Assembly (NCBI GenBank): GCA_900314565.1
Contig: OMVU01000006.1
Span: 1-55,897 of the forward strand
DNA length: 55,897 nt
Source of the DNA: an uncultured Eubacteriales bacterium
Lineage (GTDB): Bacteria; Bacillota; Clostridia; Lachnospirales; Lachnospiraceae
Direction of reading: 5' to 3'
Part shown: one piece after another, positions 1 through 8,566 of the stretch
How positions within the stretch are numbered: the stretch's first letter is position 1
Layout: every line of letters begins with the position of its first letter
The notes under the pieces: model-generated
Seen by the model: only the letters and a program-made list of their open reading frames with translations
The model's database searches: none
Told to the model about the DNA's origin: nothing
Made by a program: the position numbers and the translations under genes

Positions 1-117
1 GGTCAAATATCTTAAAACAGAGAGCTTTAAAAAAGCTCGAAGGTTTTGATACCACCTCCATAGGACGCGGATCAGCACCGCATGGGGGTGGAGGTTCATA
101 AGAGAAGGAGGAATAAA

Positions 118-2628
118 ATGGACAGAAAGCAAAGACCGGTTGGCCGTGAGAAACAGGTCGGAACCGGAAAAGCCACCATACACAAGCGTGGAGAAGGTGT
201 CGGTTCTTCCGGGCCGCAGAGCGGGAAAATAGGCAGCAAGCCCGGATTCTCGGGAGGAAAGACAGGTCCGGGAAGCTCCGGCGGAGGGCAGTCCGCCGGA
301 CCCGGCCGAAGAGCGGGCGTAACGAGAGCCGGCGGAATGGGGAAACTGCTTCCGCTCGTCGTGGTCGTCATAGTCCTTTATTTCCTCTTTGGAAATTCCG
401 GAGGCTCATCGGGCGGAAGTTCATCGGGAGGCGGATCCGGCGCTCCATCCCTCTTTGATTACTATCAGTCGGCAGGCCAGGGCAGCACGCAGTCGACCGG
501 GACAGGCGGGACCTACAATGAAGCGGCAGAGTCCAACGGTTCCGGGACAGTGGACAATGAAGTCGCCGAGGGCGCGCGGGAGAAGTATACCAGGATCATC
601 GGCGGCGGCAAGGACAAAGTGACGATCATGGTCTATATGTGCGGTACGGACCTTGAGTCCAACTACGGCATGGCGACGAGCGATCTCAACGAGATGGCGA
701 ATGCGACGATCGATCCGGACAAAGTCAATATCATCGTCTACACGGGCGGATGCGCGAGATGGAAGAATTCCGTCGTCTCCAGCAACACGAATCAGATCTA
801 CCGCGTGAAGTCAGGCGGGGTCGAGAAGCTGCAGGCTGACCTGGGAAGCGTCCCGATGACATATGCGGATACGCTCAGCTCTTTCATTACCTATACAAGG
901 AAGAATTATCCGGCCGACCGCTATGAACTGATCCTCTGGGATCACGGCGGCGGAACACTTTCCGGCTACGGCTACGATGAGAAGTTCAGGAGCAGCGGCT
1001 CCATGATGCTTTACGATATCGTGAAGGCTCTGAAGAACGGCGGTACCCAGTTCGATTTCATCGGATATGATGCCTGCCTCATGGCGAACCTTGAAAATGC
1101 AATGGCGATCGAGCCTTTCGCAGATTATCTGATCGCATCCGAGGAGACGGAGCCGGGCTATGGCTGGTACTACACGGACTGGCTGACGAAGCTCAGCAGC
1201 AACACGTCCATCGATACGCTGTCTCTCGGCAAGGTCATCTGCGATACATTTACAACGGATAACGCCAGAAAGACCAGAGGCGACTCAACGACACTCTCTG
1301 TCATTGACCTTGCGGAAGCGCACGGGACGGTCCCGCAGGCGCTGTCTGCATTTTCCAAATCCCTGAACGAGATGATCAAGGGAGGCAATTACCAGACGGT
1401 CGCCAATGCGCGCCAGAAATCTCTGGAGTTTGCTTCGTCCGAGCGCATTGACCAGATCGACCTTATTGACTTCTGCGATAAGCTTGGAACGAAGGAGAGC
1501 AAGGCTCTTGCGGAAGTGCTCCGCGGAATCGTCAAATATAATATGACCTGCAAGAGCTACTACAATGCGTACGGTGTATCCGTGTACTTCCCGTACAGGA
1601 AGACATCTTATGTGAGTACGATCCTGAAGACCCTGAACGCGATCAAATTCGATGAGGACTATACCGAGTCCTGCAGGAACTTCGCAAGCCTTCTCGCCGG
1701 AGGTCAGATTTCGAGCGGCGGTTCCTCTTCACCGGCTTATTCACTGCTCGGCGGCGGTTACGGAAGCTCCACGGGCGCCGGTTCTTCCGGTACATCCTAC
1801 GGCGGTGCGGATGCAAATTATGAGATGATCGGACAGCTCTTAAGCGCCTTCCTGGGTGCCAGGGGAATTGCCCCCGGCAAGGAAGTCAACGGGCTTACCG
1901 AGGAGAATTCGGACTGGCTCAACACAGAACTGATCAAAGAAAATCAGCAGTACTATTCGGATAATTCCATCGTTGCGTCCGAGCTTGTCTGGACCGTGAA
2001 GAACGGGACGAACGTCCTGAAGCTCAGCAACGAGCAGTGGAATCTGATCGAGTCTGTCGAGCTCAATGTGTTCGTCGACGACGGAGGGGGATATCTCAAT
2101 CTCGGACTTGATAACGTGATGGATTTTGACGAGGATTTTGACCTTGTCGGCAGCTGGGACGGCACCTGGATGACACTCAACGGGCAGGTGGTCCCGTACT
2201 ACATGCTGAGCGCCTATGCGGATGAGTCGAACTACAATATCATCGGCAAGATCCCGGCGATACTGAACGGTGACCAGCACTGCTATCTGATCGTCACATT
2301 CTCGAATCTTGCGCCGCAGGGCACCGTTGTCGGCATCAGCACAGTACAGAACACGGATTCCGTCGAGGCGATCATGGGCAAGATCACGGATATTGCAGAT
2401 CCGGAGCTTGTGGATTCGACGATTGAATTTGTGTGCGATTACTATCACTATGACGGGACCTTTGAGGACGGATACAGGGTCGGCGATCCGATCACGATCA
2501 CAGAGGGAATGGAGTTCAAGATCGAGAACCTGGAGCTTGATACCGGGGACGGCAATACATTCATCGCATCCTACTGCCTGACGGATGTATACGACAACAG
2601 CTACTGGACACCTGTGATCCCGCAGTGA
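118..2628 (+). CDS. Membrane-anchored clostripain-family (C11) cysteine peptidase
   Basis: Predicted secreted or surface-anchored cysteine protease of clan CD, which in this family cleaves after basic residues. The start at 118 is chosen because GAAGGAGG lies just upstream; an in-frame ATG at 82 lacks a good site. The 836-residue product has a basic, Gly/Ser-rich N-terminus of about 75 residues, then one hydrophobic segment (about 76-93), so it is probably a type II anchored protein with its catalytic part outside the cell. A second Gly/Ser/Thr-rich linker follows. The C11 domain starts at KVTIMVYMCGTDLES and holds the catalytic pair His276 (in DHGGG) and Cys320 (in YDACLM). A further Gly/Ser linker (about residues 535-565) leads to a C-terminal region I do not recognise. 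A strong terminator follows. The family call is firm; the substrate is unknown. Confidence 0.9.
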   Translation: MDRKQRPVGREKQVGTGKATIHKRGEGVGSSGPQSGKIGSKPGFSGGKTGPGSSGGGQSAGPGRRAGVTRAGGMGKLLPLVVVVIVLYFLFGNSGGSSGGSSSGGGSGAPSLFDYYQSAGQGSTQSTGTGGTYNEAAESNGSGTVDNEVAEGAREKYTRIIGGGKDKVTIMVYMCGTDLESNYGMATSDLNEMANATIDPDKVNIIVYTGGCARWKNSVVSSNTNQIYRVKSGGVEKLQADLGSVPMTYADTLSSFITYTRKNYPADRYELILWDHGGGTLSGYGYDEKFRSSGSMMLYDIVKALKNGGTQFDFIGYDACLMANLENAMAIEPFADYLIASEETEPGYGWYYTDWLTKLSSNTSIDTLSLGKVICDTFTTDNARKTRGDSTTLSVIDLAEAHGTVPQALSAFSKSLNEMIKGGNYQTVANARQKSLEFASSERIDQIDLIDFCDKLGTKESKALAEVLRGIVKYNMTCKSYYNAYGVSVYFPYRKTSYVSTILKTLNAIKFDEDYTESCRNFASLLAGGQISSGGSSSPAYSLLGGGYGSSTGAGSSGTSYGGADANYEMIGQLLSAFLGARGIAPGKEVNGLTEENSDWLNTELIKENQQYYSDNSIVASELVWTVKNGTNVLKLSNEQWNLIESVELNVFVDDGGGYLNLGLDNVMDFDEDFDLVGSWDGTWMTLNGQVVPYYMLSAYADESNYNIIGKIPAILNGDQHCYLIVTFSNLAPQGTVVGISTVQNTDSVEAIMGKITDIADPELVDSTIEFVCDYYHYDGTFEDGYRVGDPITITEGMEFKIENLELDTGDGNTFIASYCLTDVYDNSYWTPVIPQ

Positions 2629-2711
2629 TCAAGGAAAGCGGACACTCGCAAAGCGGGTATCCGTTCCAAAACGGATTCATGTTTTGCACGAAAAATCCAT
2701 ACTGAACTTCG

Positions 2712-2747
2712 TACAGGATTCCGGTATTCCCGGAATCCTGTATTTTT
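2712..2747 (+). terminator. Rho-independent terminator of the clostripain-like gene
   Basis: A 13-bp perfect stem (2712-2724 with 2730-2742, beginning TACAGGATTCCGG) and a 5-nt loop are followed by a run of T. It lies 84 nt after the stop codon and separates the protease from the Tad genes. Confidence 0.9.
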
Positions 2748-2810
2748 GTTATAGTGATCGCATCAGATCTGAAGAGACTATTCATCTTGGTATTTTGTAA
2801 AAGACGCTGA

Positions 2811-2847
2811 CCCGATTCCCGCGCATTCGTCTCGCAAGTGAGACGAA
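2811..2847 (+). repeat. Dispersed repeat family B, copy 1
   Basis: The 14-nt sequence CCCGATTCCCGCGC (2811-2824) is followed at once by a hairpin (TTCGTCTC 2826-2833 with GAGACGAA 2840-2847). The same 14-mer followed by a hairpin of different sequence lies upstream of rpoC (43831-43865). Both copies sit within about 100 nt upstream of a start codon. Confidence 0.55.
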
Positions 2848-2908
2848 AAGAGGCTGCACGCTGCGTGCGCGGACCGTCGGCTGACTGTGCTCTTCGGAGG
2901 TGATGCAG

Positions 2909-3460
2909 ATGACAGAACTTACGGTAAAGTGCGCGCTGCTCCTTCTTCTTTCAGGAGCGGCGCTTTTTTTTGACTTAAGGACCGGGAAAATCCCGAATAT
3001 CCTGATCCTTTTCGGACTTCTTGCGGCGTGTGTCCTGCGGACAGCTGTCTTTGGCGCGGAGGGAGTTCTTTCTTTTCTCGCGGGAGCCGGGTTTCCGTTC
3101 CTCATCCTTTTTCTGCTCTTTCACCTGGGAATGATGGGAGCCGGGGATATCAAACTCCTCATGGCGGCGGGGGGACTGCTCGGATGGCCCGGAAGCCTGC
3201 GGTTCTTTGTGCTCTCGATTCTTTTTGGAACACTCGTTTCCGCAATTGTTTTTGCCGGACGCGTGCGTTTTTCCGACCGGTTCAGATATTTCAGGGCCTA
3301 TGTCAGGAAGGCTCTTCTGACCGGAGAGGTGTCCCGATACAGGATGGAAGGAGAGCGGCCTGAAAATATTCATTTCGCGCTCCCGGTCTTCCTGGCGGCT
3401 GTCGCGGAAACTGCGCTCGAACTTACGGCGCTTTACGGGCTCGTCGGCATGATGGGATGA
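2909..3460 (+). CDS. Prepilin peptidase, TadV/CpaA type (A24 family)
   Basis: Membrane aspartyl peptidase expected to cut the leader from Flp/Tad-type prepilins. The 183-residue protein is almost all transmembrane. It has the two family Asp motifs: FFDLRTGKIPN near the N-terminus and the GxGD-type MGAGDIKLLMA in the middle. It lacks the extra N-terminal methylase domain of large PilD enzymes, as is usual for TadV. ATG 2909 is preferred over GTG 2900 or ATG 2903 because GGAGG (2896-2900) then has an 8-nt spacing. It is followed by a family A repeat and the TadZ-like gene. The other Tad genes lie 10 kb away (13933-17524), and no pilin gene is visible in the window. Confidence 0.85.
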   Translation: MTELTVKCALLLLLSGAALFFDLRTGKIPNILILFGLLAACVLRTAVFGAEGVLSFLAGAGFPFLILFLLFHLGMMGAGDIKLLMAAGGLLGWPGSLRFFVLSILFGTLVSAIVFAGRVRFSDRFRYFRAYVRKALLTGEVSRYRMEGERPENIHFALPVFLAAVAETALELTALYGLVGMMG

Positions 3461-3475
3461 GCGATTGAATGAGGT

Positions 3476-3550
3476 GATCGCAGCCGCGCAATGAGGAAGG
3501 TGCTCCGCACGCACCCTTCGCGGCACAGAAGGAACGCCGCGGCGTTCCTG
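3476..3550 (+). repeat. Dispersed structured repeat family A, copy 1
   Basis: About 75 nt beginning GATCGCAGCCGCGC. It can fold as an outer GCCGCG/CGCGGC stem around a GGTGC..GCAC hairpin, then a second hairpin GGAACGCC/GGCGTTCC. It fills the gap between the prepilin peptidase and the TadZ-like gene. Related copies are at 34261-34335, 53603-53645 (degenerate) and 55803-55877 (inverted). The second-hairpin stem differs between copies by paired changes (GGAACGC here, AAGAACGC in copies 2 and 4), which points to conserved structure. Confidence 0.8.
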
Positions 3551-3567
3551 ATATGGAGGAGACGGTT

Positions 3568-4581
3568 ATGCGAAGAAAAATCATGGTCCTTTTTGATCCG
3601 GAGACGGAATATGCGGTTCGGTTCATGGAATATATCAGCCGGAAGGGCAGCATCCCTCTGGAGATACACGTATTTACGGATTTTGACCGTGTAAAGGCGT
3701 ATATTATGGGAGGGAGGGCAGAAATCCTTCTCGTCTCAGAGCGGGTGATGAGTGACGAAATATCCGGATGGCCGGTAGAGCGGATCATCATTTTGTCGGA
3801 GAAGGCAGTGCGGGATCCGGGTGAGCGCTATCCGCATATTTATAAGTACCAGTCTTCGAACGACGTCGTGCGGGAAGTCATGGCCTGCTACGGATCTGCC
3901 GCCGGACGGGAGAGAGCGCGGACGGAGGATGAGATCGTGAAACCTGTCCTTCGAATCCTTGGCGTGTATTCCCCTGCTCCGTCTGTGCCTGCATCGGCCT
4001 TTGCGCTTGCGCTTGGACAGGTCCTTGCCCGAAGCAGCCCGGTCCTCTATATGAATTTTGAAGGTTTTTCGGGCCTCTCAGGACTCTTCCACGAGAACTT
4101 TGAGGAAAATGTTTCTGATATTCTCTATTCCATGCGTCAGGGCGAGAAGGATATCGCCCCGAAAATCACTGCGGCGGTCAGACGGGTCGGGGAGCTTGAT
4201 GTTATTCCGCCCTGTCTGTCAGGGCAGGAACTGATCGGGATCAGTTTCAGGGAGTGGGAGAAGCTCTTTGAAGTACTCAGGCAGGAGACCGCATATGAGT
4301 ATCTGGTGCTGGATCTCGGGGACGGGCTGGGGCATCTGCGTGATTTCCTTGAGAGCAGCGACAGGATCTACATGCCGGCTCCGGAGAGCATTCCGGAGAA
4401 GGTCCGGACGGATGCCTTTGAGTCCTGGATCGACCAGTGCGGGATCCCTCAGGTTCGGGATAAGATCAGAAGGCTCAGGTTCAGTTCGGAGGATCTTCCG
4501 AAAGACCGGGACCGCTATGCGGAGCAGCTCGTCTGGACCGGGCTGGGCAGGATCGCGGCGGGGATAGCCGACGAGGTCTGA
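3568..4581 (+). CDS. TadZ/CpaE-like pilus-localisation protein with degenerate P-loop
   Basis: A 337-residue protein with a receiver-like N-terminal domain (about 1-110, beginning RRKIMVLFDPETEYAVRF) and a MinD/ParA-like C-terminal domain. This is the layout of CpaE/TadZ, which places the Tad secretion apparatus. The P-loop region (about 132-144, GVYSPAPSVPASA) lacks the Walker A lysine, while EYLVLDLGDGL resembles Walker B. It is therefore probably a non-hydrolysing member, as some TadZ proteins are. The start at 3568 is set by GGAGGAG with a 6-nt spacing; an ATG at 3553 overlaps that site. The call rests on domain pattern plus the prepilin peptidase upstream, and is less certain than that neighbour. 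Confidence 0.7.
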   Translation: MRRKIMVLFDPETEYAVRFMEYISRKGSIPLEIHVFTDFDRVKAYIMGGRAEILLVSERVMSDEISGWPVERIIILSEKAVRDPGERYPHIYKYQSSNDVVREVMACYGSAAGRERARTEDEIVKPVLRILGVYSPAPSVPASAFALALGQVLARSSPVLYMNFEGFSGLSGLFHENFEENVSDILYSMRQGEKDIAPKITAAVRRVGELDVIPPCLSGQELIGISFREWEKLFEVLRQETAYEYLVLDLGDGLGHLRDFLESSDRIYMPAPESIPEKVRTDAFESWIDQCGIPQVRDKIRRLRFSSEDLPKDRDRYAEQLVWTGLGRIAAGIADEV

Positions 4582-4654
4582 TCCCGCGCGGGACTCGGAA
4601 TGGTTTGTGAATTATAACTAACTCATTGTCCCTGATTATAAACATCCCATCTTC

Positions 4655-4683
4655 TTGACAATAAATACGCTGAAATCTATAAT
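4655..4683 (+). promoter_or_regulatory. Consensus sigma-A promoter of the rnf operon
   Basis: TTGACA (4655-4660), a 17-nt spacer and TATAAT (4678-4683) match consensus exactly. It lies in the AT-rich 324-bp gap between the TadZ-like gene and rnfC and gives a leader of about 215 nt. Confidence 0.9.
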
Positions 4684-4776
4684 TTTAATTATCAGATTTG
4701 ATAGATTAAGTCCTGTAATTTCGTGAAAATTGCATAATGAAATATCGAACTTTCAATATCGTTTGAATGTTGAACA

Positions 4777-4829
4777 GGGTGACGGAAAAACGGGCAGAGC
4801 CGGATGAATTCCTGTTTTTTCTGTCATCC
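4777..4829 (+). other. Long hairpin in the rnf leader
   Basis: Nucleotides 4777-4794 (GGGTGACGGAAAAACGGG) can pair with 4811-4829 (ending CTGTCATCC), with one bulge and a few G-T pairs, around a loop of about 16 nt. There is no T run after the 3' arm, so it does not look like a plain terminator. No known riboswitch family is recognised. Apart from the promoter, nothing else is seen in 4582-4905. Confidence 0.5.
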
Positions 4830-4905
4830 GAAAGTAATATTCAAAAGCGGGGACTAATCATCTGATAAGAACGTGACTTGAGTCTATAACTGGAAAGGAA
4901 GAAGC

Positions 4906-6258
4906 ATGGGAAAATATTCATTCAGAGGAGGCGTTCATCCGAGGGGCTATAAAGAGCTCTCGGCGAAGAAGCCTTTCGAAGTCTTTCTCCCCAAGGGAGA
5001 TCTTGTGTTTCCCCTTAGTCAGCATCTCGGCAAACCTGCGGTACCGGTCGTTAAGAAAAATGATACCGTCAAGGTAGGCCAGCTGATCGCGAAGGCGGAT
5101 GGATTCATTTCCTCGAATATCCATTCGTCGGTCTCGGGGAAGGTAAAGATCATTGAACCCCGCTTGAATAACGCAGGCGTCCTCATTGAATCGATCGTCA
5201 TCGCCAATGACGGCGAATATACGCCTGCGGAAGGCGTCGGTGAGTTCAGTGATTACACGGCAATGACAGGCAAGGAAATCATTGACAAAGTCAAGGAAGC
5301 CGGTATCGTCGGTCTCGGCGGAGCGGGTTTCCCGACCTATGTCAAGCTCATGCCGAAGAATCCGGAGGAGATCCGGTGGATCGTAGCGAACGGTGCCGAG
5401 TGCGAGCCGGGCATCACCTGCGATGACAGGCTGATGGTCGAGCATCCGGACTGGGTCGTCAACGGTCTGAAGGTCGTCCTGCAGATCTTTCCGACTGCGA
5501 AGGCGGTCATCGCGATCGAGGAAAACAAGCCCGACGCGATCAATGCCATCAGGAAGGAGATCTCCGGAGATGACAGATTCTCTGTTCTCGTCCTCAAGGT
5601 AAAGTACCCGCAGGGAGGTGAGCGGAATCTTGTACACGCTGTGTCGGGACAGTATATGGAGTCCGGCGCGCTTCCCGCAAGTCTCGGCGTGATCGTGGAT
5701 AACACCGCGACACTTGCGGCGATCTACAAGGCAGTATGTCTGAATACCCCGCTCTATGAGCGCGGCCTTACTGTCACCGGCAGCGGAGCTGCCAATCCGG
5801 CCAATTATATTGTGAAGTTCGGTACGCTCGTGTCCGAGATCCTCACCTTTGAGGACGATATCCGCTTAGGGTCAAAGAAAGTGATCCTCGGCGGCCCCAT
5901 GATGGGCGTTGCGATCCCGAGCCTCGATATTCCGCTCGAAAAGCGGAACAACGCGCTGACCTGTCTTCTCGAAGATGATGTCGAGACGGCGCAGAAGCAG
6001 ATGACGAACTGCATTCGCTGCGGCAAGTGCATCCGTGTCTGTCCGCTCGGTCTCTATCCGCAGATGATGGCGGAGGCCGTTGAACGGAACAATCTGCAGA
6101 GATTTATCGATGTACACGGTCTGGACTGCATTCAGTGCGGAACGTGTAATTATGCATGTCCGGCAAAACGTCCGCTAACACAGCTGTTCAAGCAGGCCAA
6201 GCCGGCTGCAATGGCACTCAACAGACTGAATCAGGCGAAGAAGGAGGGCGGAAAATAA
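4906..6258 (+). CDS. rnfC: Rnf complex subunit C (electron-input, NADH-side subunit)
   Basis: Peripheral subunit of the membrane Rnf complex, which couples reduced-ferredoxin oxidation and NAD+ reduction to Na+ or H+ export. RnfC is the NAD(H)/FMN side. At 450 residues it has normal family length for Gram-positives. Visible are the Gly-rich nucleotide/flavin motif GLGGAGFPTYVK (about 136-147), GAECEPGITCDDR, and two C-terminal 4Fe-4S sets: C369-C372-C375-C379 and C408-C411-C414-C418. The start follows AAAGGAAG. Its TAA overlaps the next ATG by one base, so it is translationally coupled to the D-G fusion. Confidence 0.96.
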   Translation: MGKYSFRGGVHPRGYKELSAKKPFEVFLPKGDLVFPLSQHLGKPAVPVVKKNDTVKVGQLIAKADGFISSNIHSSVSGKVKIIEPRLNNAGVLIESIVIANDGEYTPAEGVGEFSDYTAMTGKEIIDKVKEAGIVGLGGAGFPTYVKLMPKNPEEIRWIVANGAECEPGITCDDRLMVEHPDWVVNGLKVVLQIFPTAKAVIAIEENKPDAINAIRKEISGDDRFSVLVLKVKYPQGGERNLVHAVSGQYMESGALPASLGVIVDNTATLAAIYKAVCLNTPLYERGLTVTGSGAANPANYIVKFGTLVSEILTFEDDIRLGSKKVILGGPMMGVAIPSLDIPLEKRNNALTCLLEDDVETAQKQMTNCIRCGKCIRVCPLGLYPQMMAEAVERNNLQRFIDVHGLDCIQCGTCNYACPAKRPLTQLFKQAKPAAMALNRLNQAKKEGGK

Positions 6259-7859
6259 TGAACGAGAACAAAAGCCCGATCCTCAATGTATCCTCCTCTC
6301 CGCATTTCAGAAGTCCTCTGACGACATTCGGCGTCATGGGCAACGTCATGATCGGCATGGTCCCCATGACAGTTTTTGCCGCATGGCATTTCGGCCTCTA
6401 CTCGATGCTGGTGGTGGCACTCAGCATTGCGGCGGCGTGCGGAACGGAATTTATTTTCAATTTTATCACAAAACGGCCGAACTCCCTGAAAGACGGATCC
6501 GCGATCGTCACCGGCTGGCTTCTCGCGCTCTGTCTGCCGCCTTCGAGCCCGGTCTATCTTCCGATCCTCGGAAGTATTTTCGCCATCCTCGTGGCGAAGT
6601 GCTTCTTCGGCGGTCTCGGACAGAACTTTATGAATCCGGCTCTTGCAGGACGTGCGTTCCTTCTGATCTCCTTCGGAAAGGCCATGACGGACTACAGCTA
6701 TGACACGGTCACCGGAGCAACGCCTCTGGCGGCGCTGGGCAACGGGGATTATTACAGCCTTTCGGATATGTTCTTCGGTTTTGCGAAGGGTCATATCGGT
6801 GTCAGCGTGATCTGCGTCCTGATCGGCGGGATCTGGCTCATCGCATCTGACACGATCAGCTGGGAGATCCCCGTCGCAAGTATCGTGAGCTTCTTGATTT
6901 TCATACTTGCCCTCGGCGGACGCGGGTTCGATATTCAGTATCTCGCCGCGCATCTTGTCGGCGGCGGTTTCCTGCTCGGCGCATTCTTCATGGCGACAGA
7001 TCCGGTCACGTCACCGATGACATGGACGGGCCAGCTCCTCTTCGGTGTGGTCTACGGGTTCCTTTCGGCCATCTTCCGTGTAAAGGGGAGCATGGCGGAC
7101 AGCACGACGTTCGCGATCATTCTCGCGAACCTGTTCACACCGCTCATCGACCGCATTCCGGTCCCGCAGCCGTTCGGCATCGGAAAACCGGGTGCGAGCG
7201 TCATTCCTTCTCTTGAAGAGCTTTCGGCTCCGAAGAAGAAATCCATTATTCCGGCTGCGGCAATCGTCCTCACGGTCATCACACTGGTCGCGGGCGGTGC
7301 GTTGGCGGGAGTCAACATGATGACGGCTACGCAGATCGCGGAAAATGAAAAGCAGGCCAAGCTCGCCGCCTACGCGGAAGTCCTTCCGGCTGCGACCAAG
7401 TTCGACTTTGACGAGAGTCTGAATGCCAAGGTCGCGGAATTTGCGGAAACGGGCTACGGGGACGGAGCTTTCGGGCGTGTCTATATCAGGGAAGTCGCGG
7501 TCGGTACCGATGATTCGGGCAATATCGTCGGCTATGCGATCAGCGTCACTTCCATGGAAGGCTATGACGGTGAAATTACGATGTCGGTCGGCTTCCTGGC
7601 GGACGGCACGGTCACCGGCCTTGCATTTACCAAGATCTCTGAGACCGCCGGCATGGGTATGAAGGCTGTGGAGCCGGCCTTCAGAGACCAGTTCAAGGAC
7701 AAGAATGTCGAGTCCTTCAAGCTCAATAAGGCAGGCGGTTCCACAACGGATGAGGAGATCGACTCGATCTCCGGCGCTTCCGTCACATCCGGAGCAGTTG
7801 TCAATTCTGTAAACGCGGCGCTTGATTTCTTCCGGAATCAGGTCACTGCGGCAGAGTGA
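6258..7859 (+). CDS. rnfD: Rnf complex RnfD-RnfG fusion protein
   Basis: A single 533-residue reading frame covering two Rnf subunits that are usually separate genes. Residues 1 to about 315 are RnfD: multi-pass membrane protein with the covalent-FMN motif D149-TVTGAT, Thr155 being the expected flavin-bearing residue. After a short linker (about 315-330) comes RnfG: one membrane helix (about 335-355) and a periplasm-side-type FMN-binding domain, with the motif SGASVTS at 505-511. In RnfG proteins the residue bearing FMN is usually Thr; here position 508 is Ser, with Thr510 two residues later. ATG 6258 overlaps the rnfC stop and follows AAGGAGGGCGG. An apparent fusion from a base-call error seems unlikely because the linker is clean and lacks a second start with its own site, but it was not tested. 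Confidence 0.9.
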   Translation: MNENKSPILNVSSSPHFRSPLTTFGVMGNVMIGMVPMTVFAAWHFGLYSMLVVALSIAAACGTEFIFNFITKRPNSLKDGSAIVTGWLLALCLPPSSPVYLPILGSIFAILVAKCFFGGLGQNFMNPALAGRAFLLISFGKAMTDYSYDTVTGATPLAALGNGDYYSLSDMFFGFAKGHIGVSVICVLIGGIWLIASDTISWEIPVASIVSFLIFILALGGRGFDIQYLAAHLVGGGFLLGAFFMATDPVTSPMTWTGQLLFGVVYGFLSAIFRVKGSMADSTTFAIILANLFTPLIDRIPVPQPFGIGKPGASVIPSLEELSAPKKKSIIPAAAIVLTVITLVAGGALAGVNMMTATQIAENEKQAKLAAYAEVLPAATKFDFDESLNAKVAEFAETGYGDGAFGRVYIREVAVGTDDSGNIVGYAISVTSMEGYDGEITMSVGFLADGTVTGLAFTKISETAGMGMKAVEPAFRDQFKDKNVESFKLNKAGGSTTDEEIDSISGASVTSGAVVNSVNAALDFFRNQVTAAE

Positions 7860-7873
7860 AGGGGGGATGAGAC

Positions 7874-8566
7874 GTGAATAAAAATCTTGAACGTATTTAT
7901 AACGGCATCATAAAGGAAAATCCCGTCTTTATCATGATGCTCGGCATGTGCCCGGCGCTCGCCGTCAGCACGTCCGTTACCAATGCCCTCGGTATGGGAG
8001 CCTGCACGATCGCGGTTCTCGTAATCTCCAATATTGTAATCTCGCTGGTGCGAAAGATTATCCCAGATGAGGTCCGTCTGCCGGCGTTCATCGTCATCGT
8101 CGCGTCGTTCGTCACGGTCGTCGAGCTCATCATGAAGGCATATTTCGTCGAACTCAACGCATCTCTGGGTGTCTATATCCCTCTGATCGTTGTCAACTGT
8201 ATCATTCTCGGACGCGCGGAAGCCTATGCCTCCAAGAATCCGCCGCTCCTGTCCGCCATGGACGGAATCGGCATGGGCCTTGGCTTCACGTTCGGTCTTG
8301 TGTGCATTGCATTTTTCCGTGAGCTTTTCGGGAACGGAACGCTCTGCGGCGTGCAGATCATGCCGGAGAGTTTTCAGCCGGTCGCGCTTCTCATCAAGGC
8401 GCCGGGCGCTTTCCTCGTCCTTGGATTTATTGTCATGGTCATGAACGCGCTGCACATCAAGACAGAGGCCAACAGGAGGGTCGAGAGCGCAGGCTGCGAG
8501 GCAGGCTGTGCGGCCTGCGGCGTTTCCGACAAAGAGAACTGTGAGAAGAAGGAGGCAAAAGCATGA
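7874..8566 (+). CDS. rnfE: Rnf complex subunit E with Cys-rich C-terminal tail
   Basis: Integral membrane subunit of the Rnf complex, homologous to NqrD. With RnfA it forms the membrane core that carries an iron-sulfur centre. The N-terminus (NLERIYNGIIKENPVFIMML) and MCPALAVSTS are typical. GTG start at 7874, preceded by AGGGGGG. The last 25 or so residues are hydrophilic and hold C208, C212, C215 and C223 (CxxxCxxC plus one), beyond the usual membrane core. The 3' end overlaps rnfA by 4 nt (ATGA). Confidence 0.95.
   Translation: MNKNLERIYNGIIKENPVFIMMLGMCPALAVSTSVTNALGMGACTIAVLVISNIVISLVRKIIPDEVRLPAFIVIVASFVTVVELIMKAYFVELNASLGVYIPLIVVNCIILGRAEAYASKNPPLLSAMDGIGMGLGFTFGLVCIAFFRELFGNGTLCGVQIMPESFQPVALLIKAPGAFLVLGFIVMVMNALHIKTEANRRVESAGCEAGCAACGVSDKENCEKKEAKA

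Noticed and set aside
4584-4598. Short palindrome TCCCGCGCGGGA after the TadZ-like gene, as a terminator
   Set aside because: There is no loop of useful size and no T run.
4602-4622. A Rex-like site (TTGTGAATTATAAC) upstream of the rnf promoter
   Set aside because: Only the left half fits; the right half and spacing do not, and it lies upstream of the -35.
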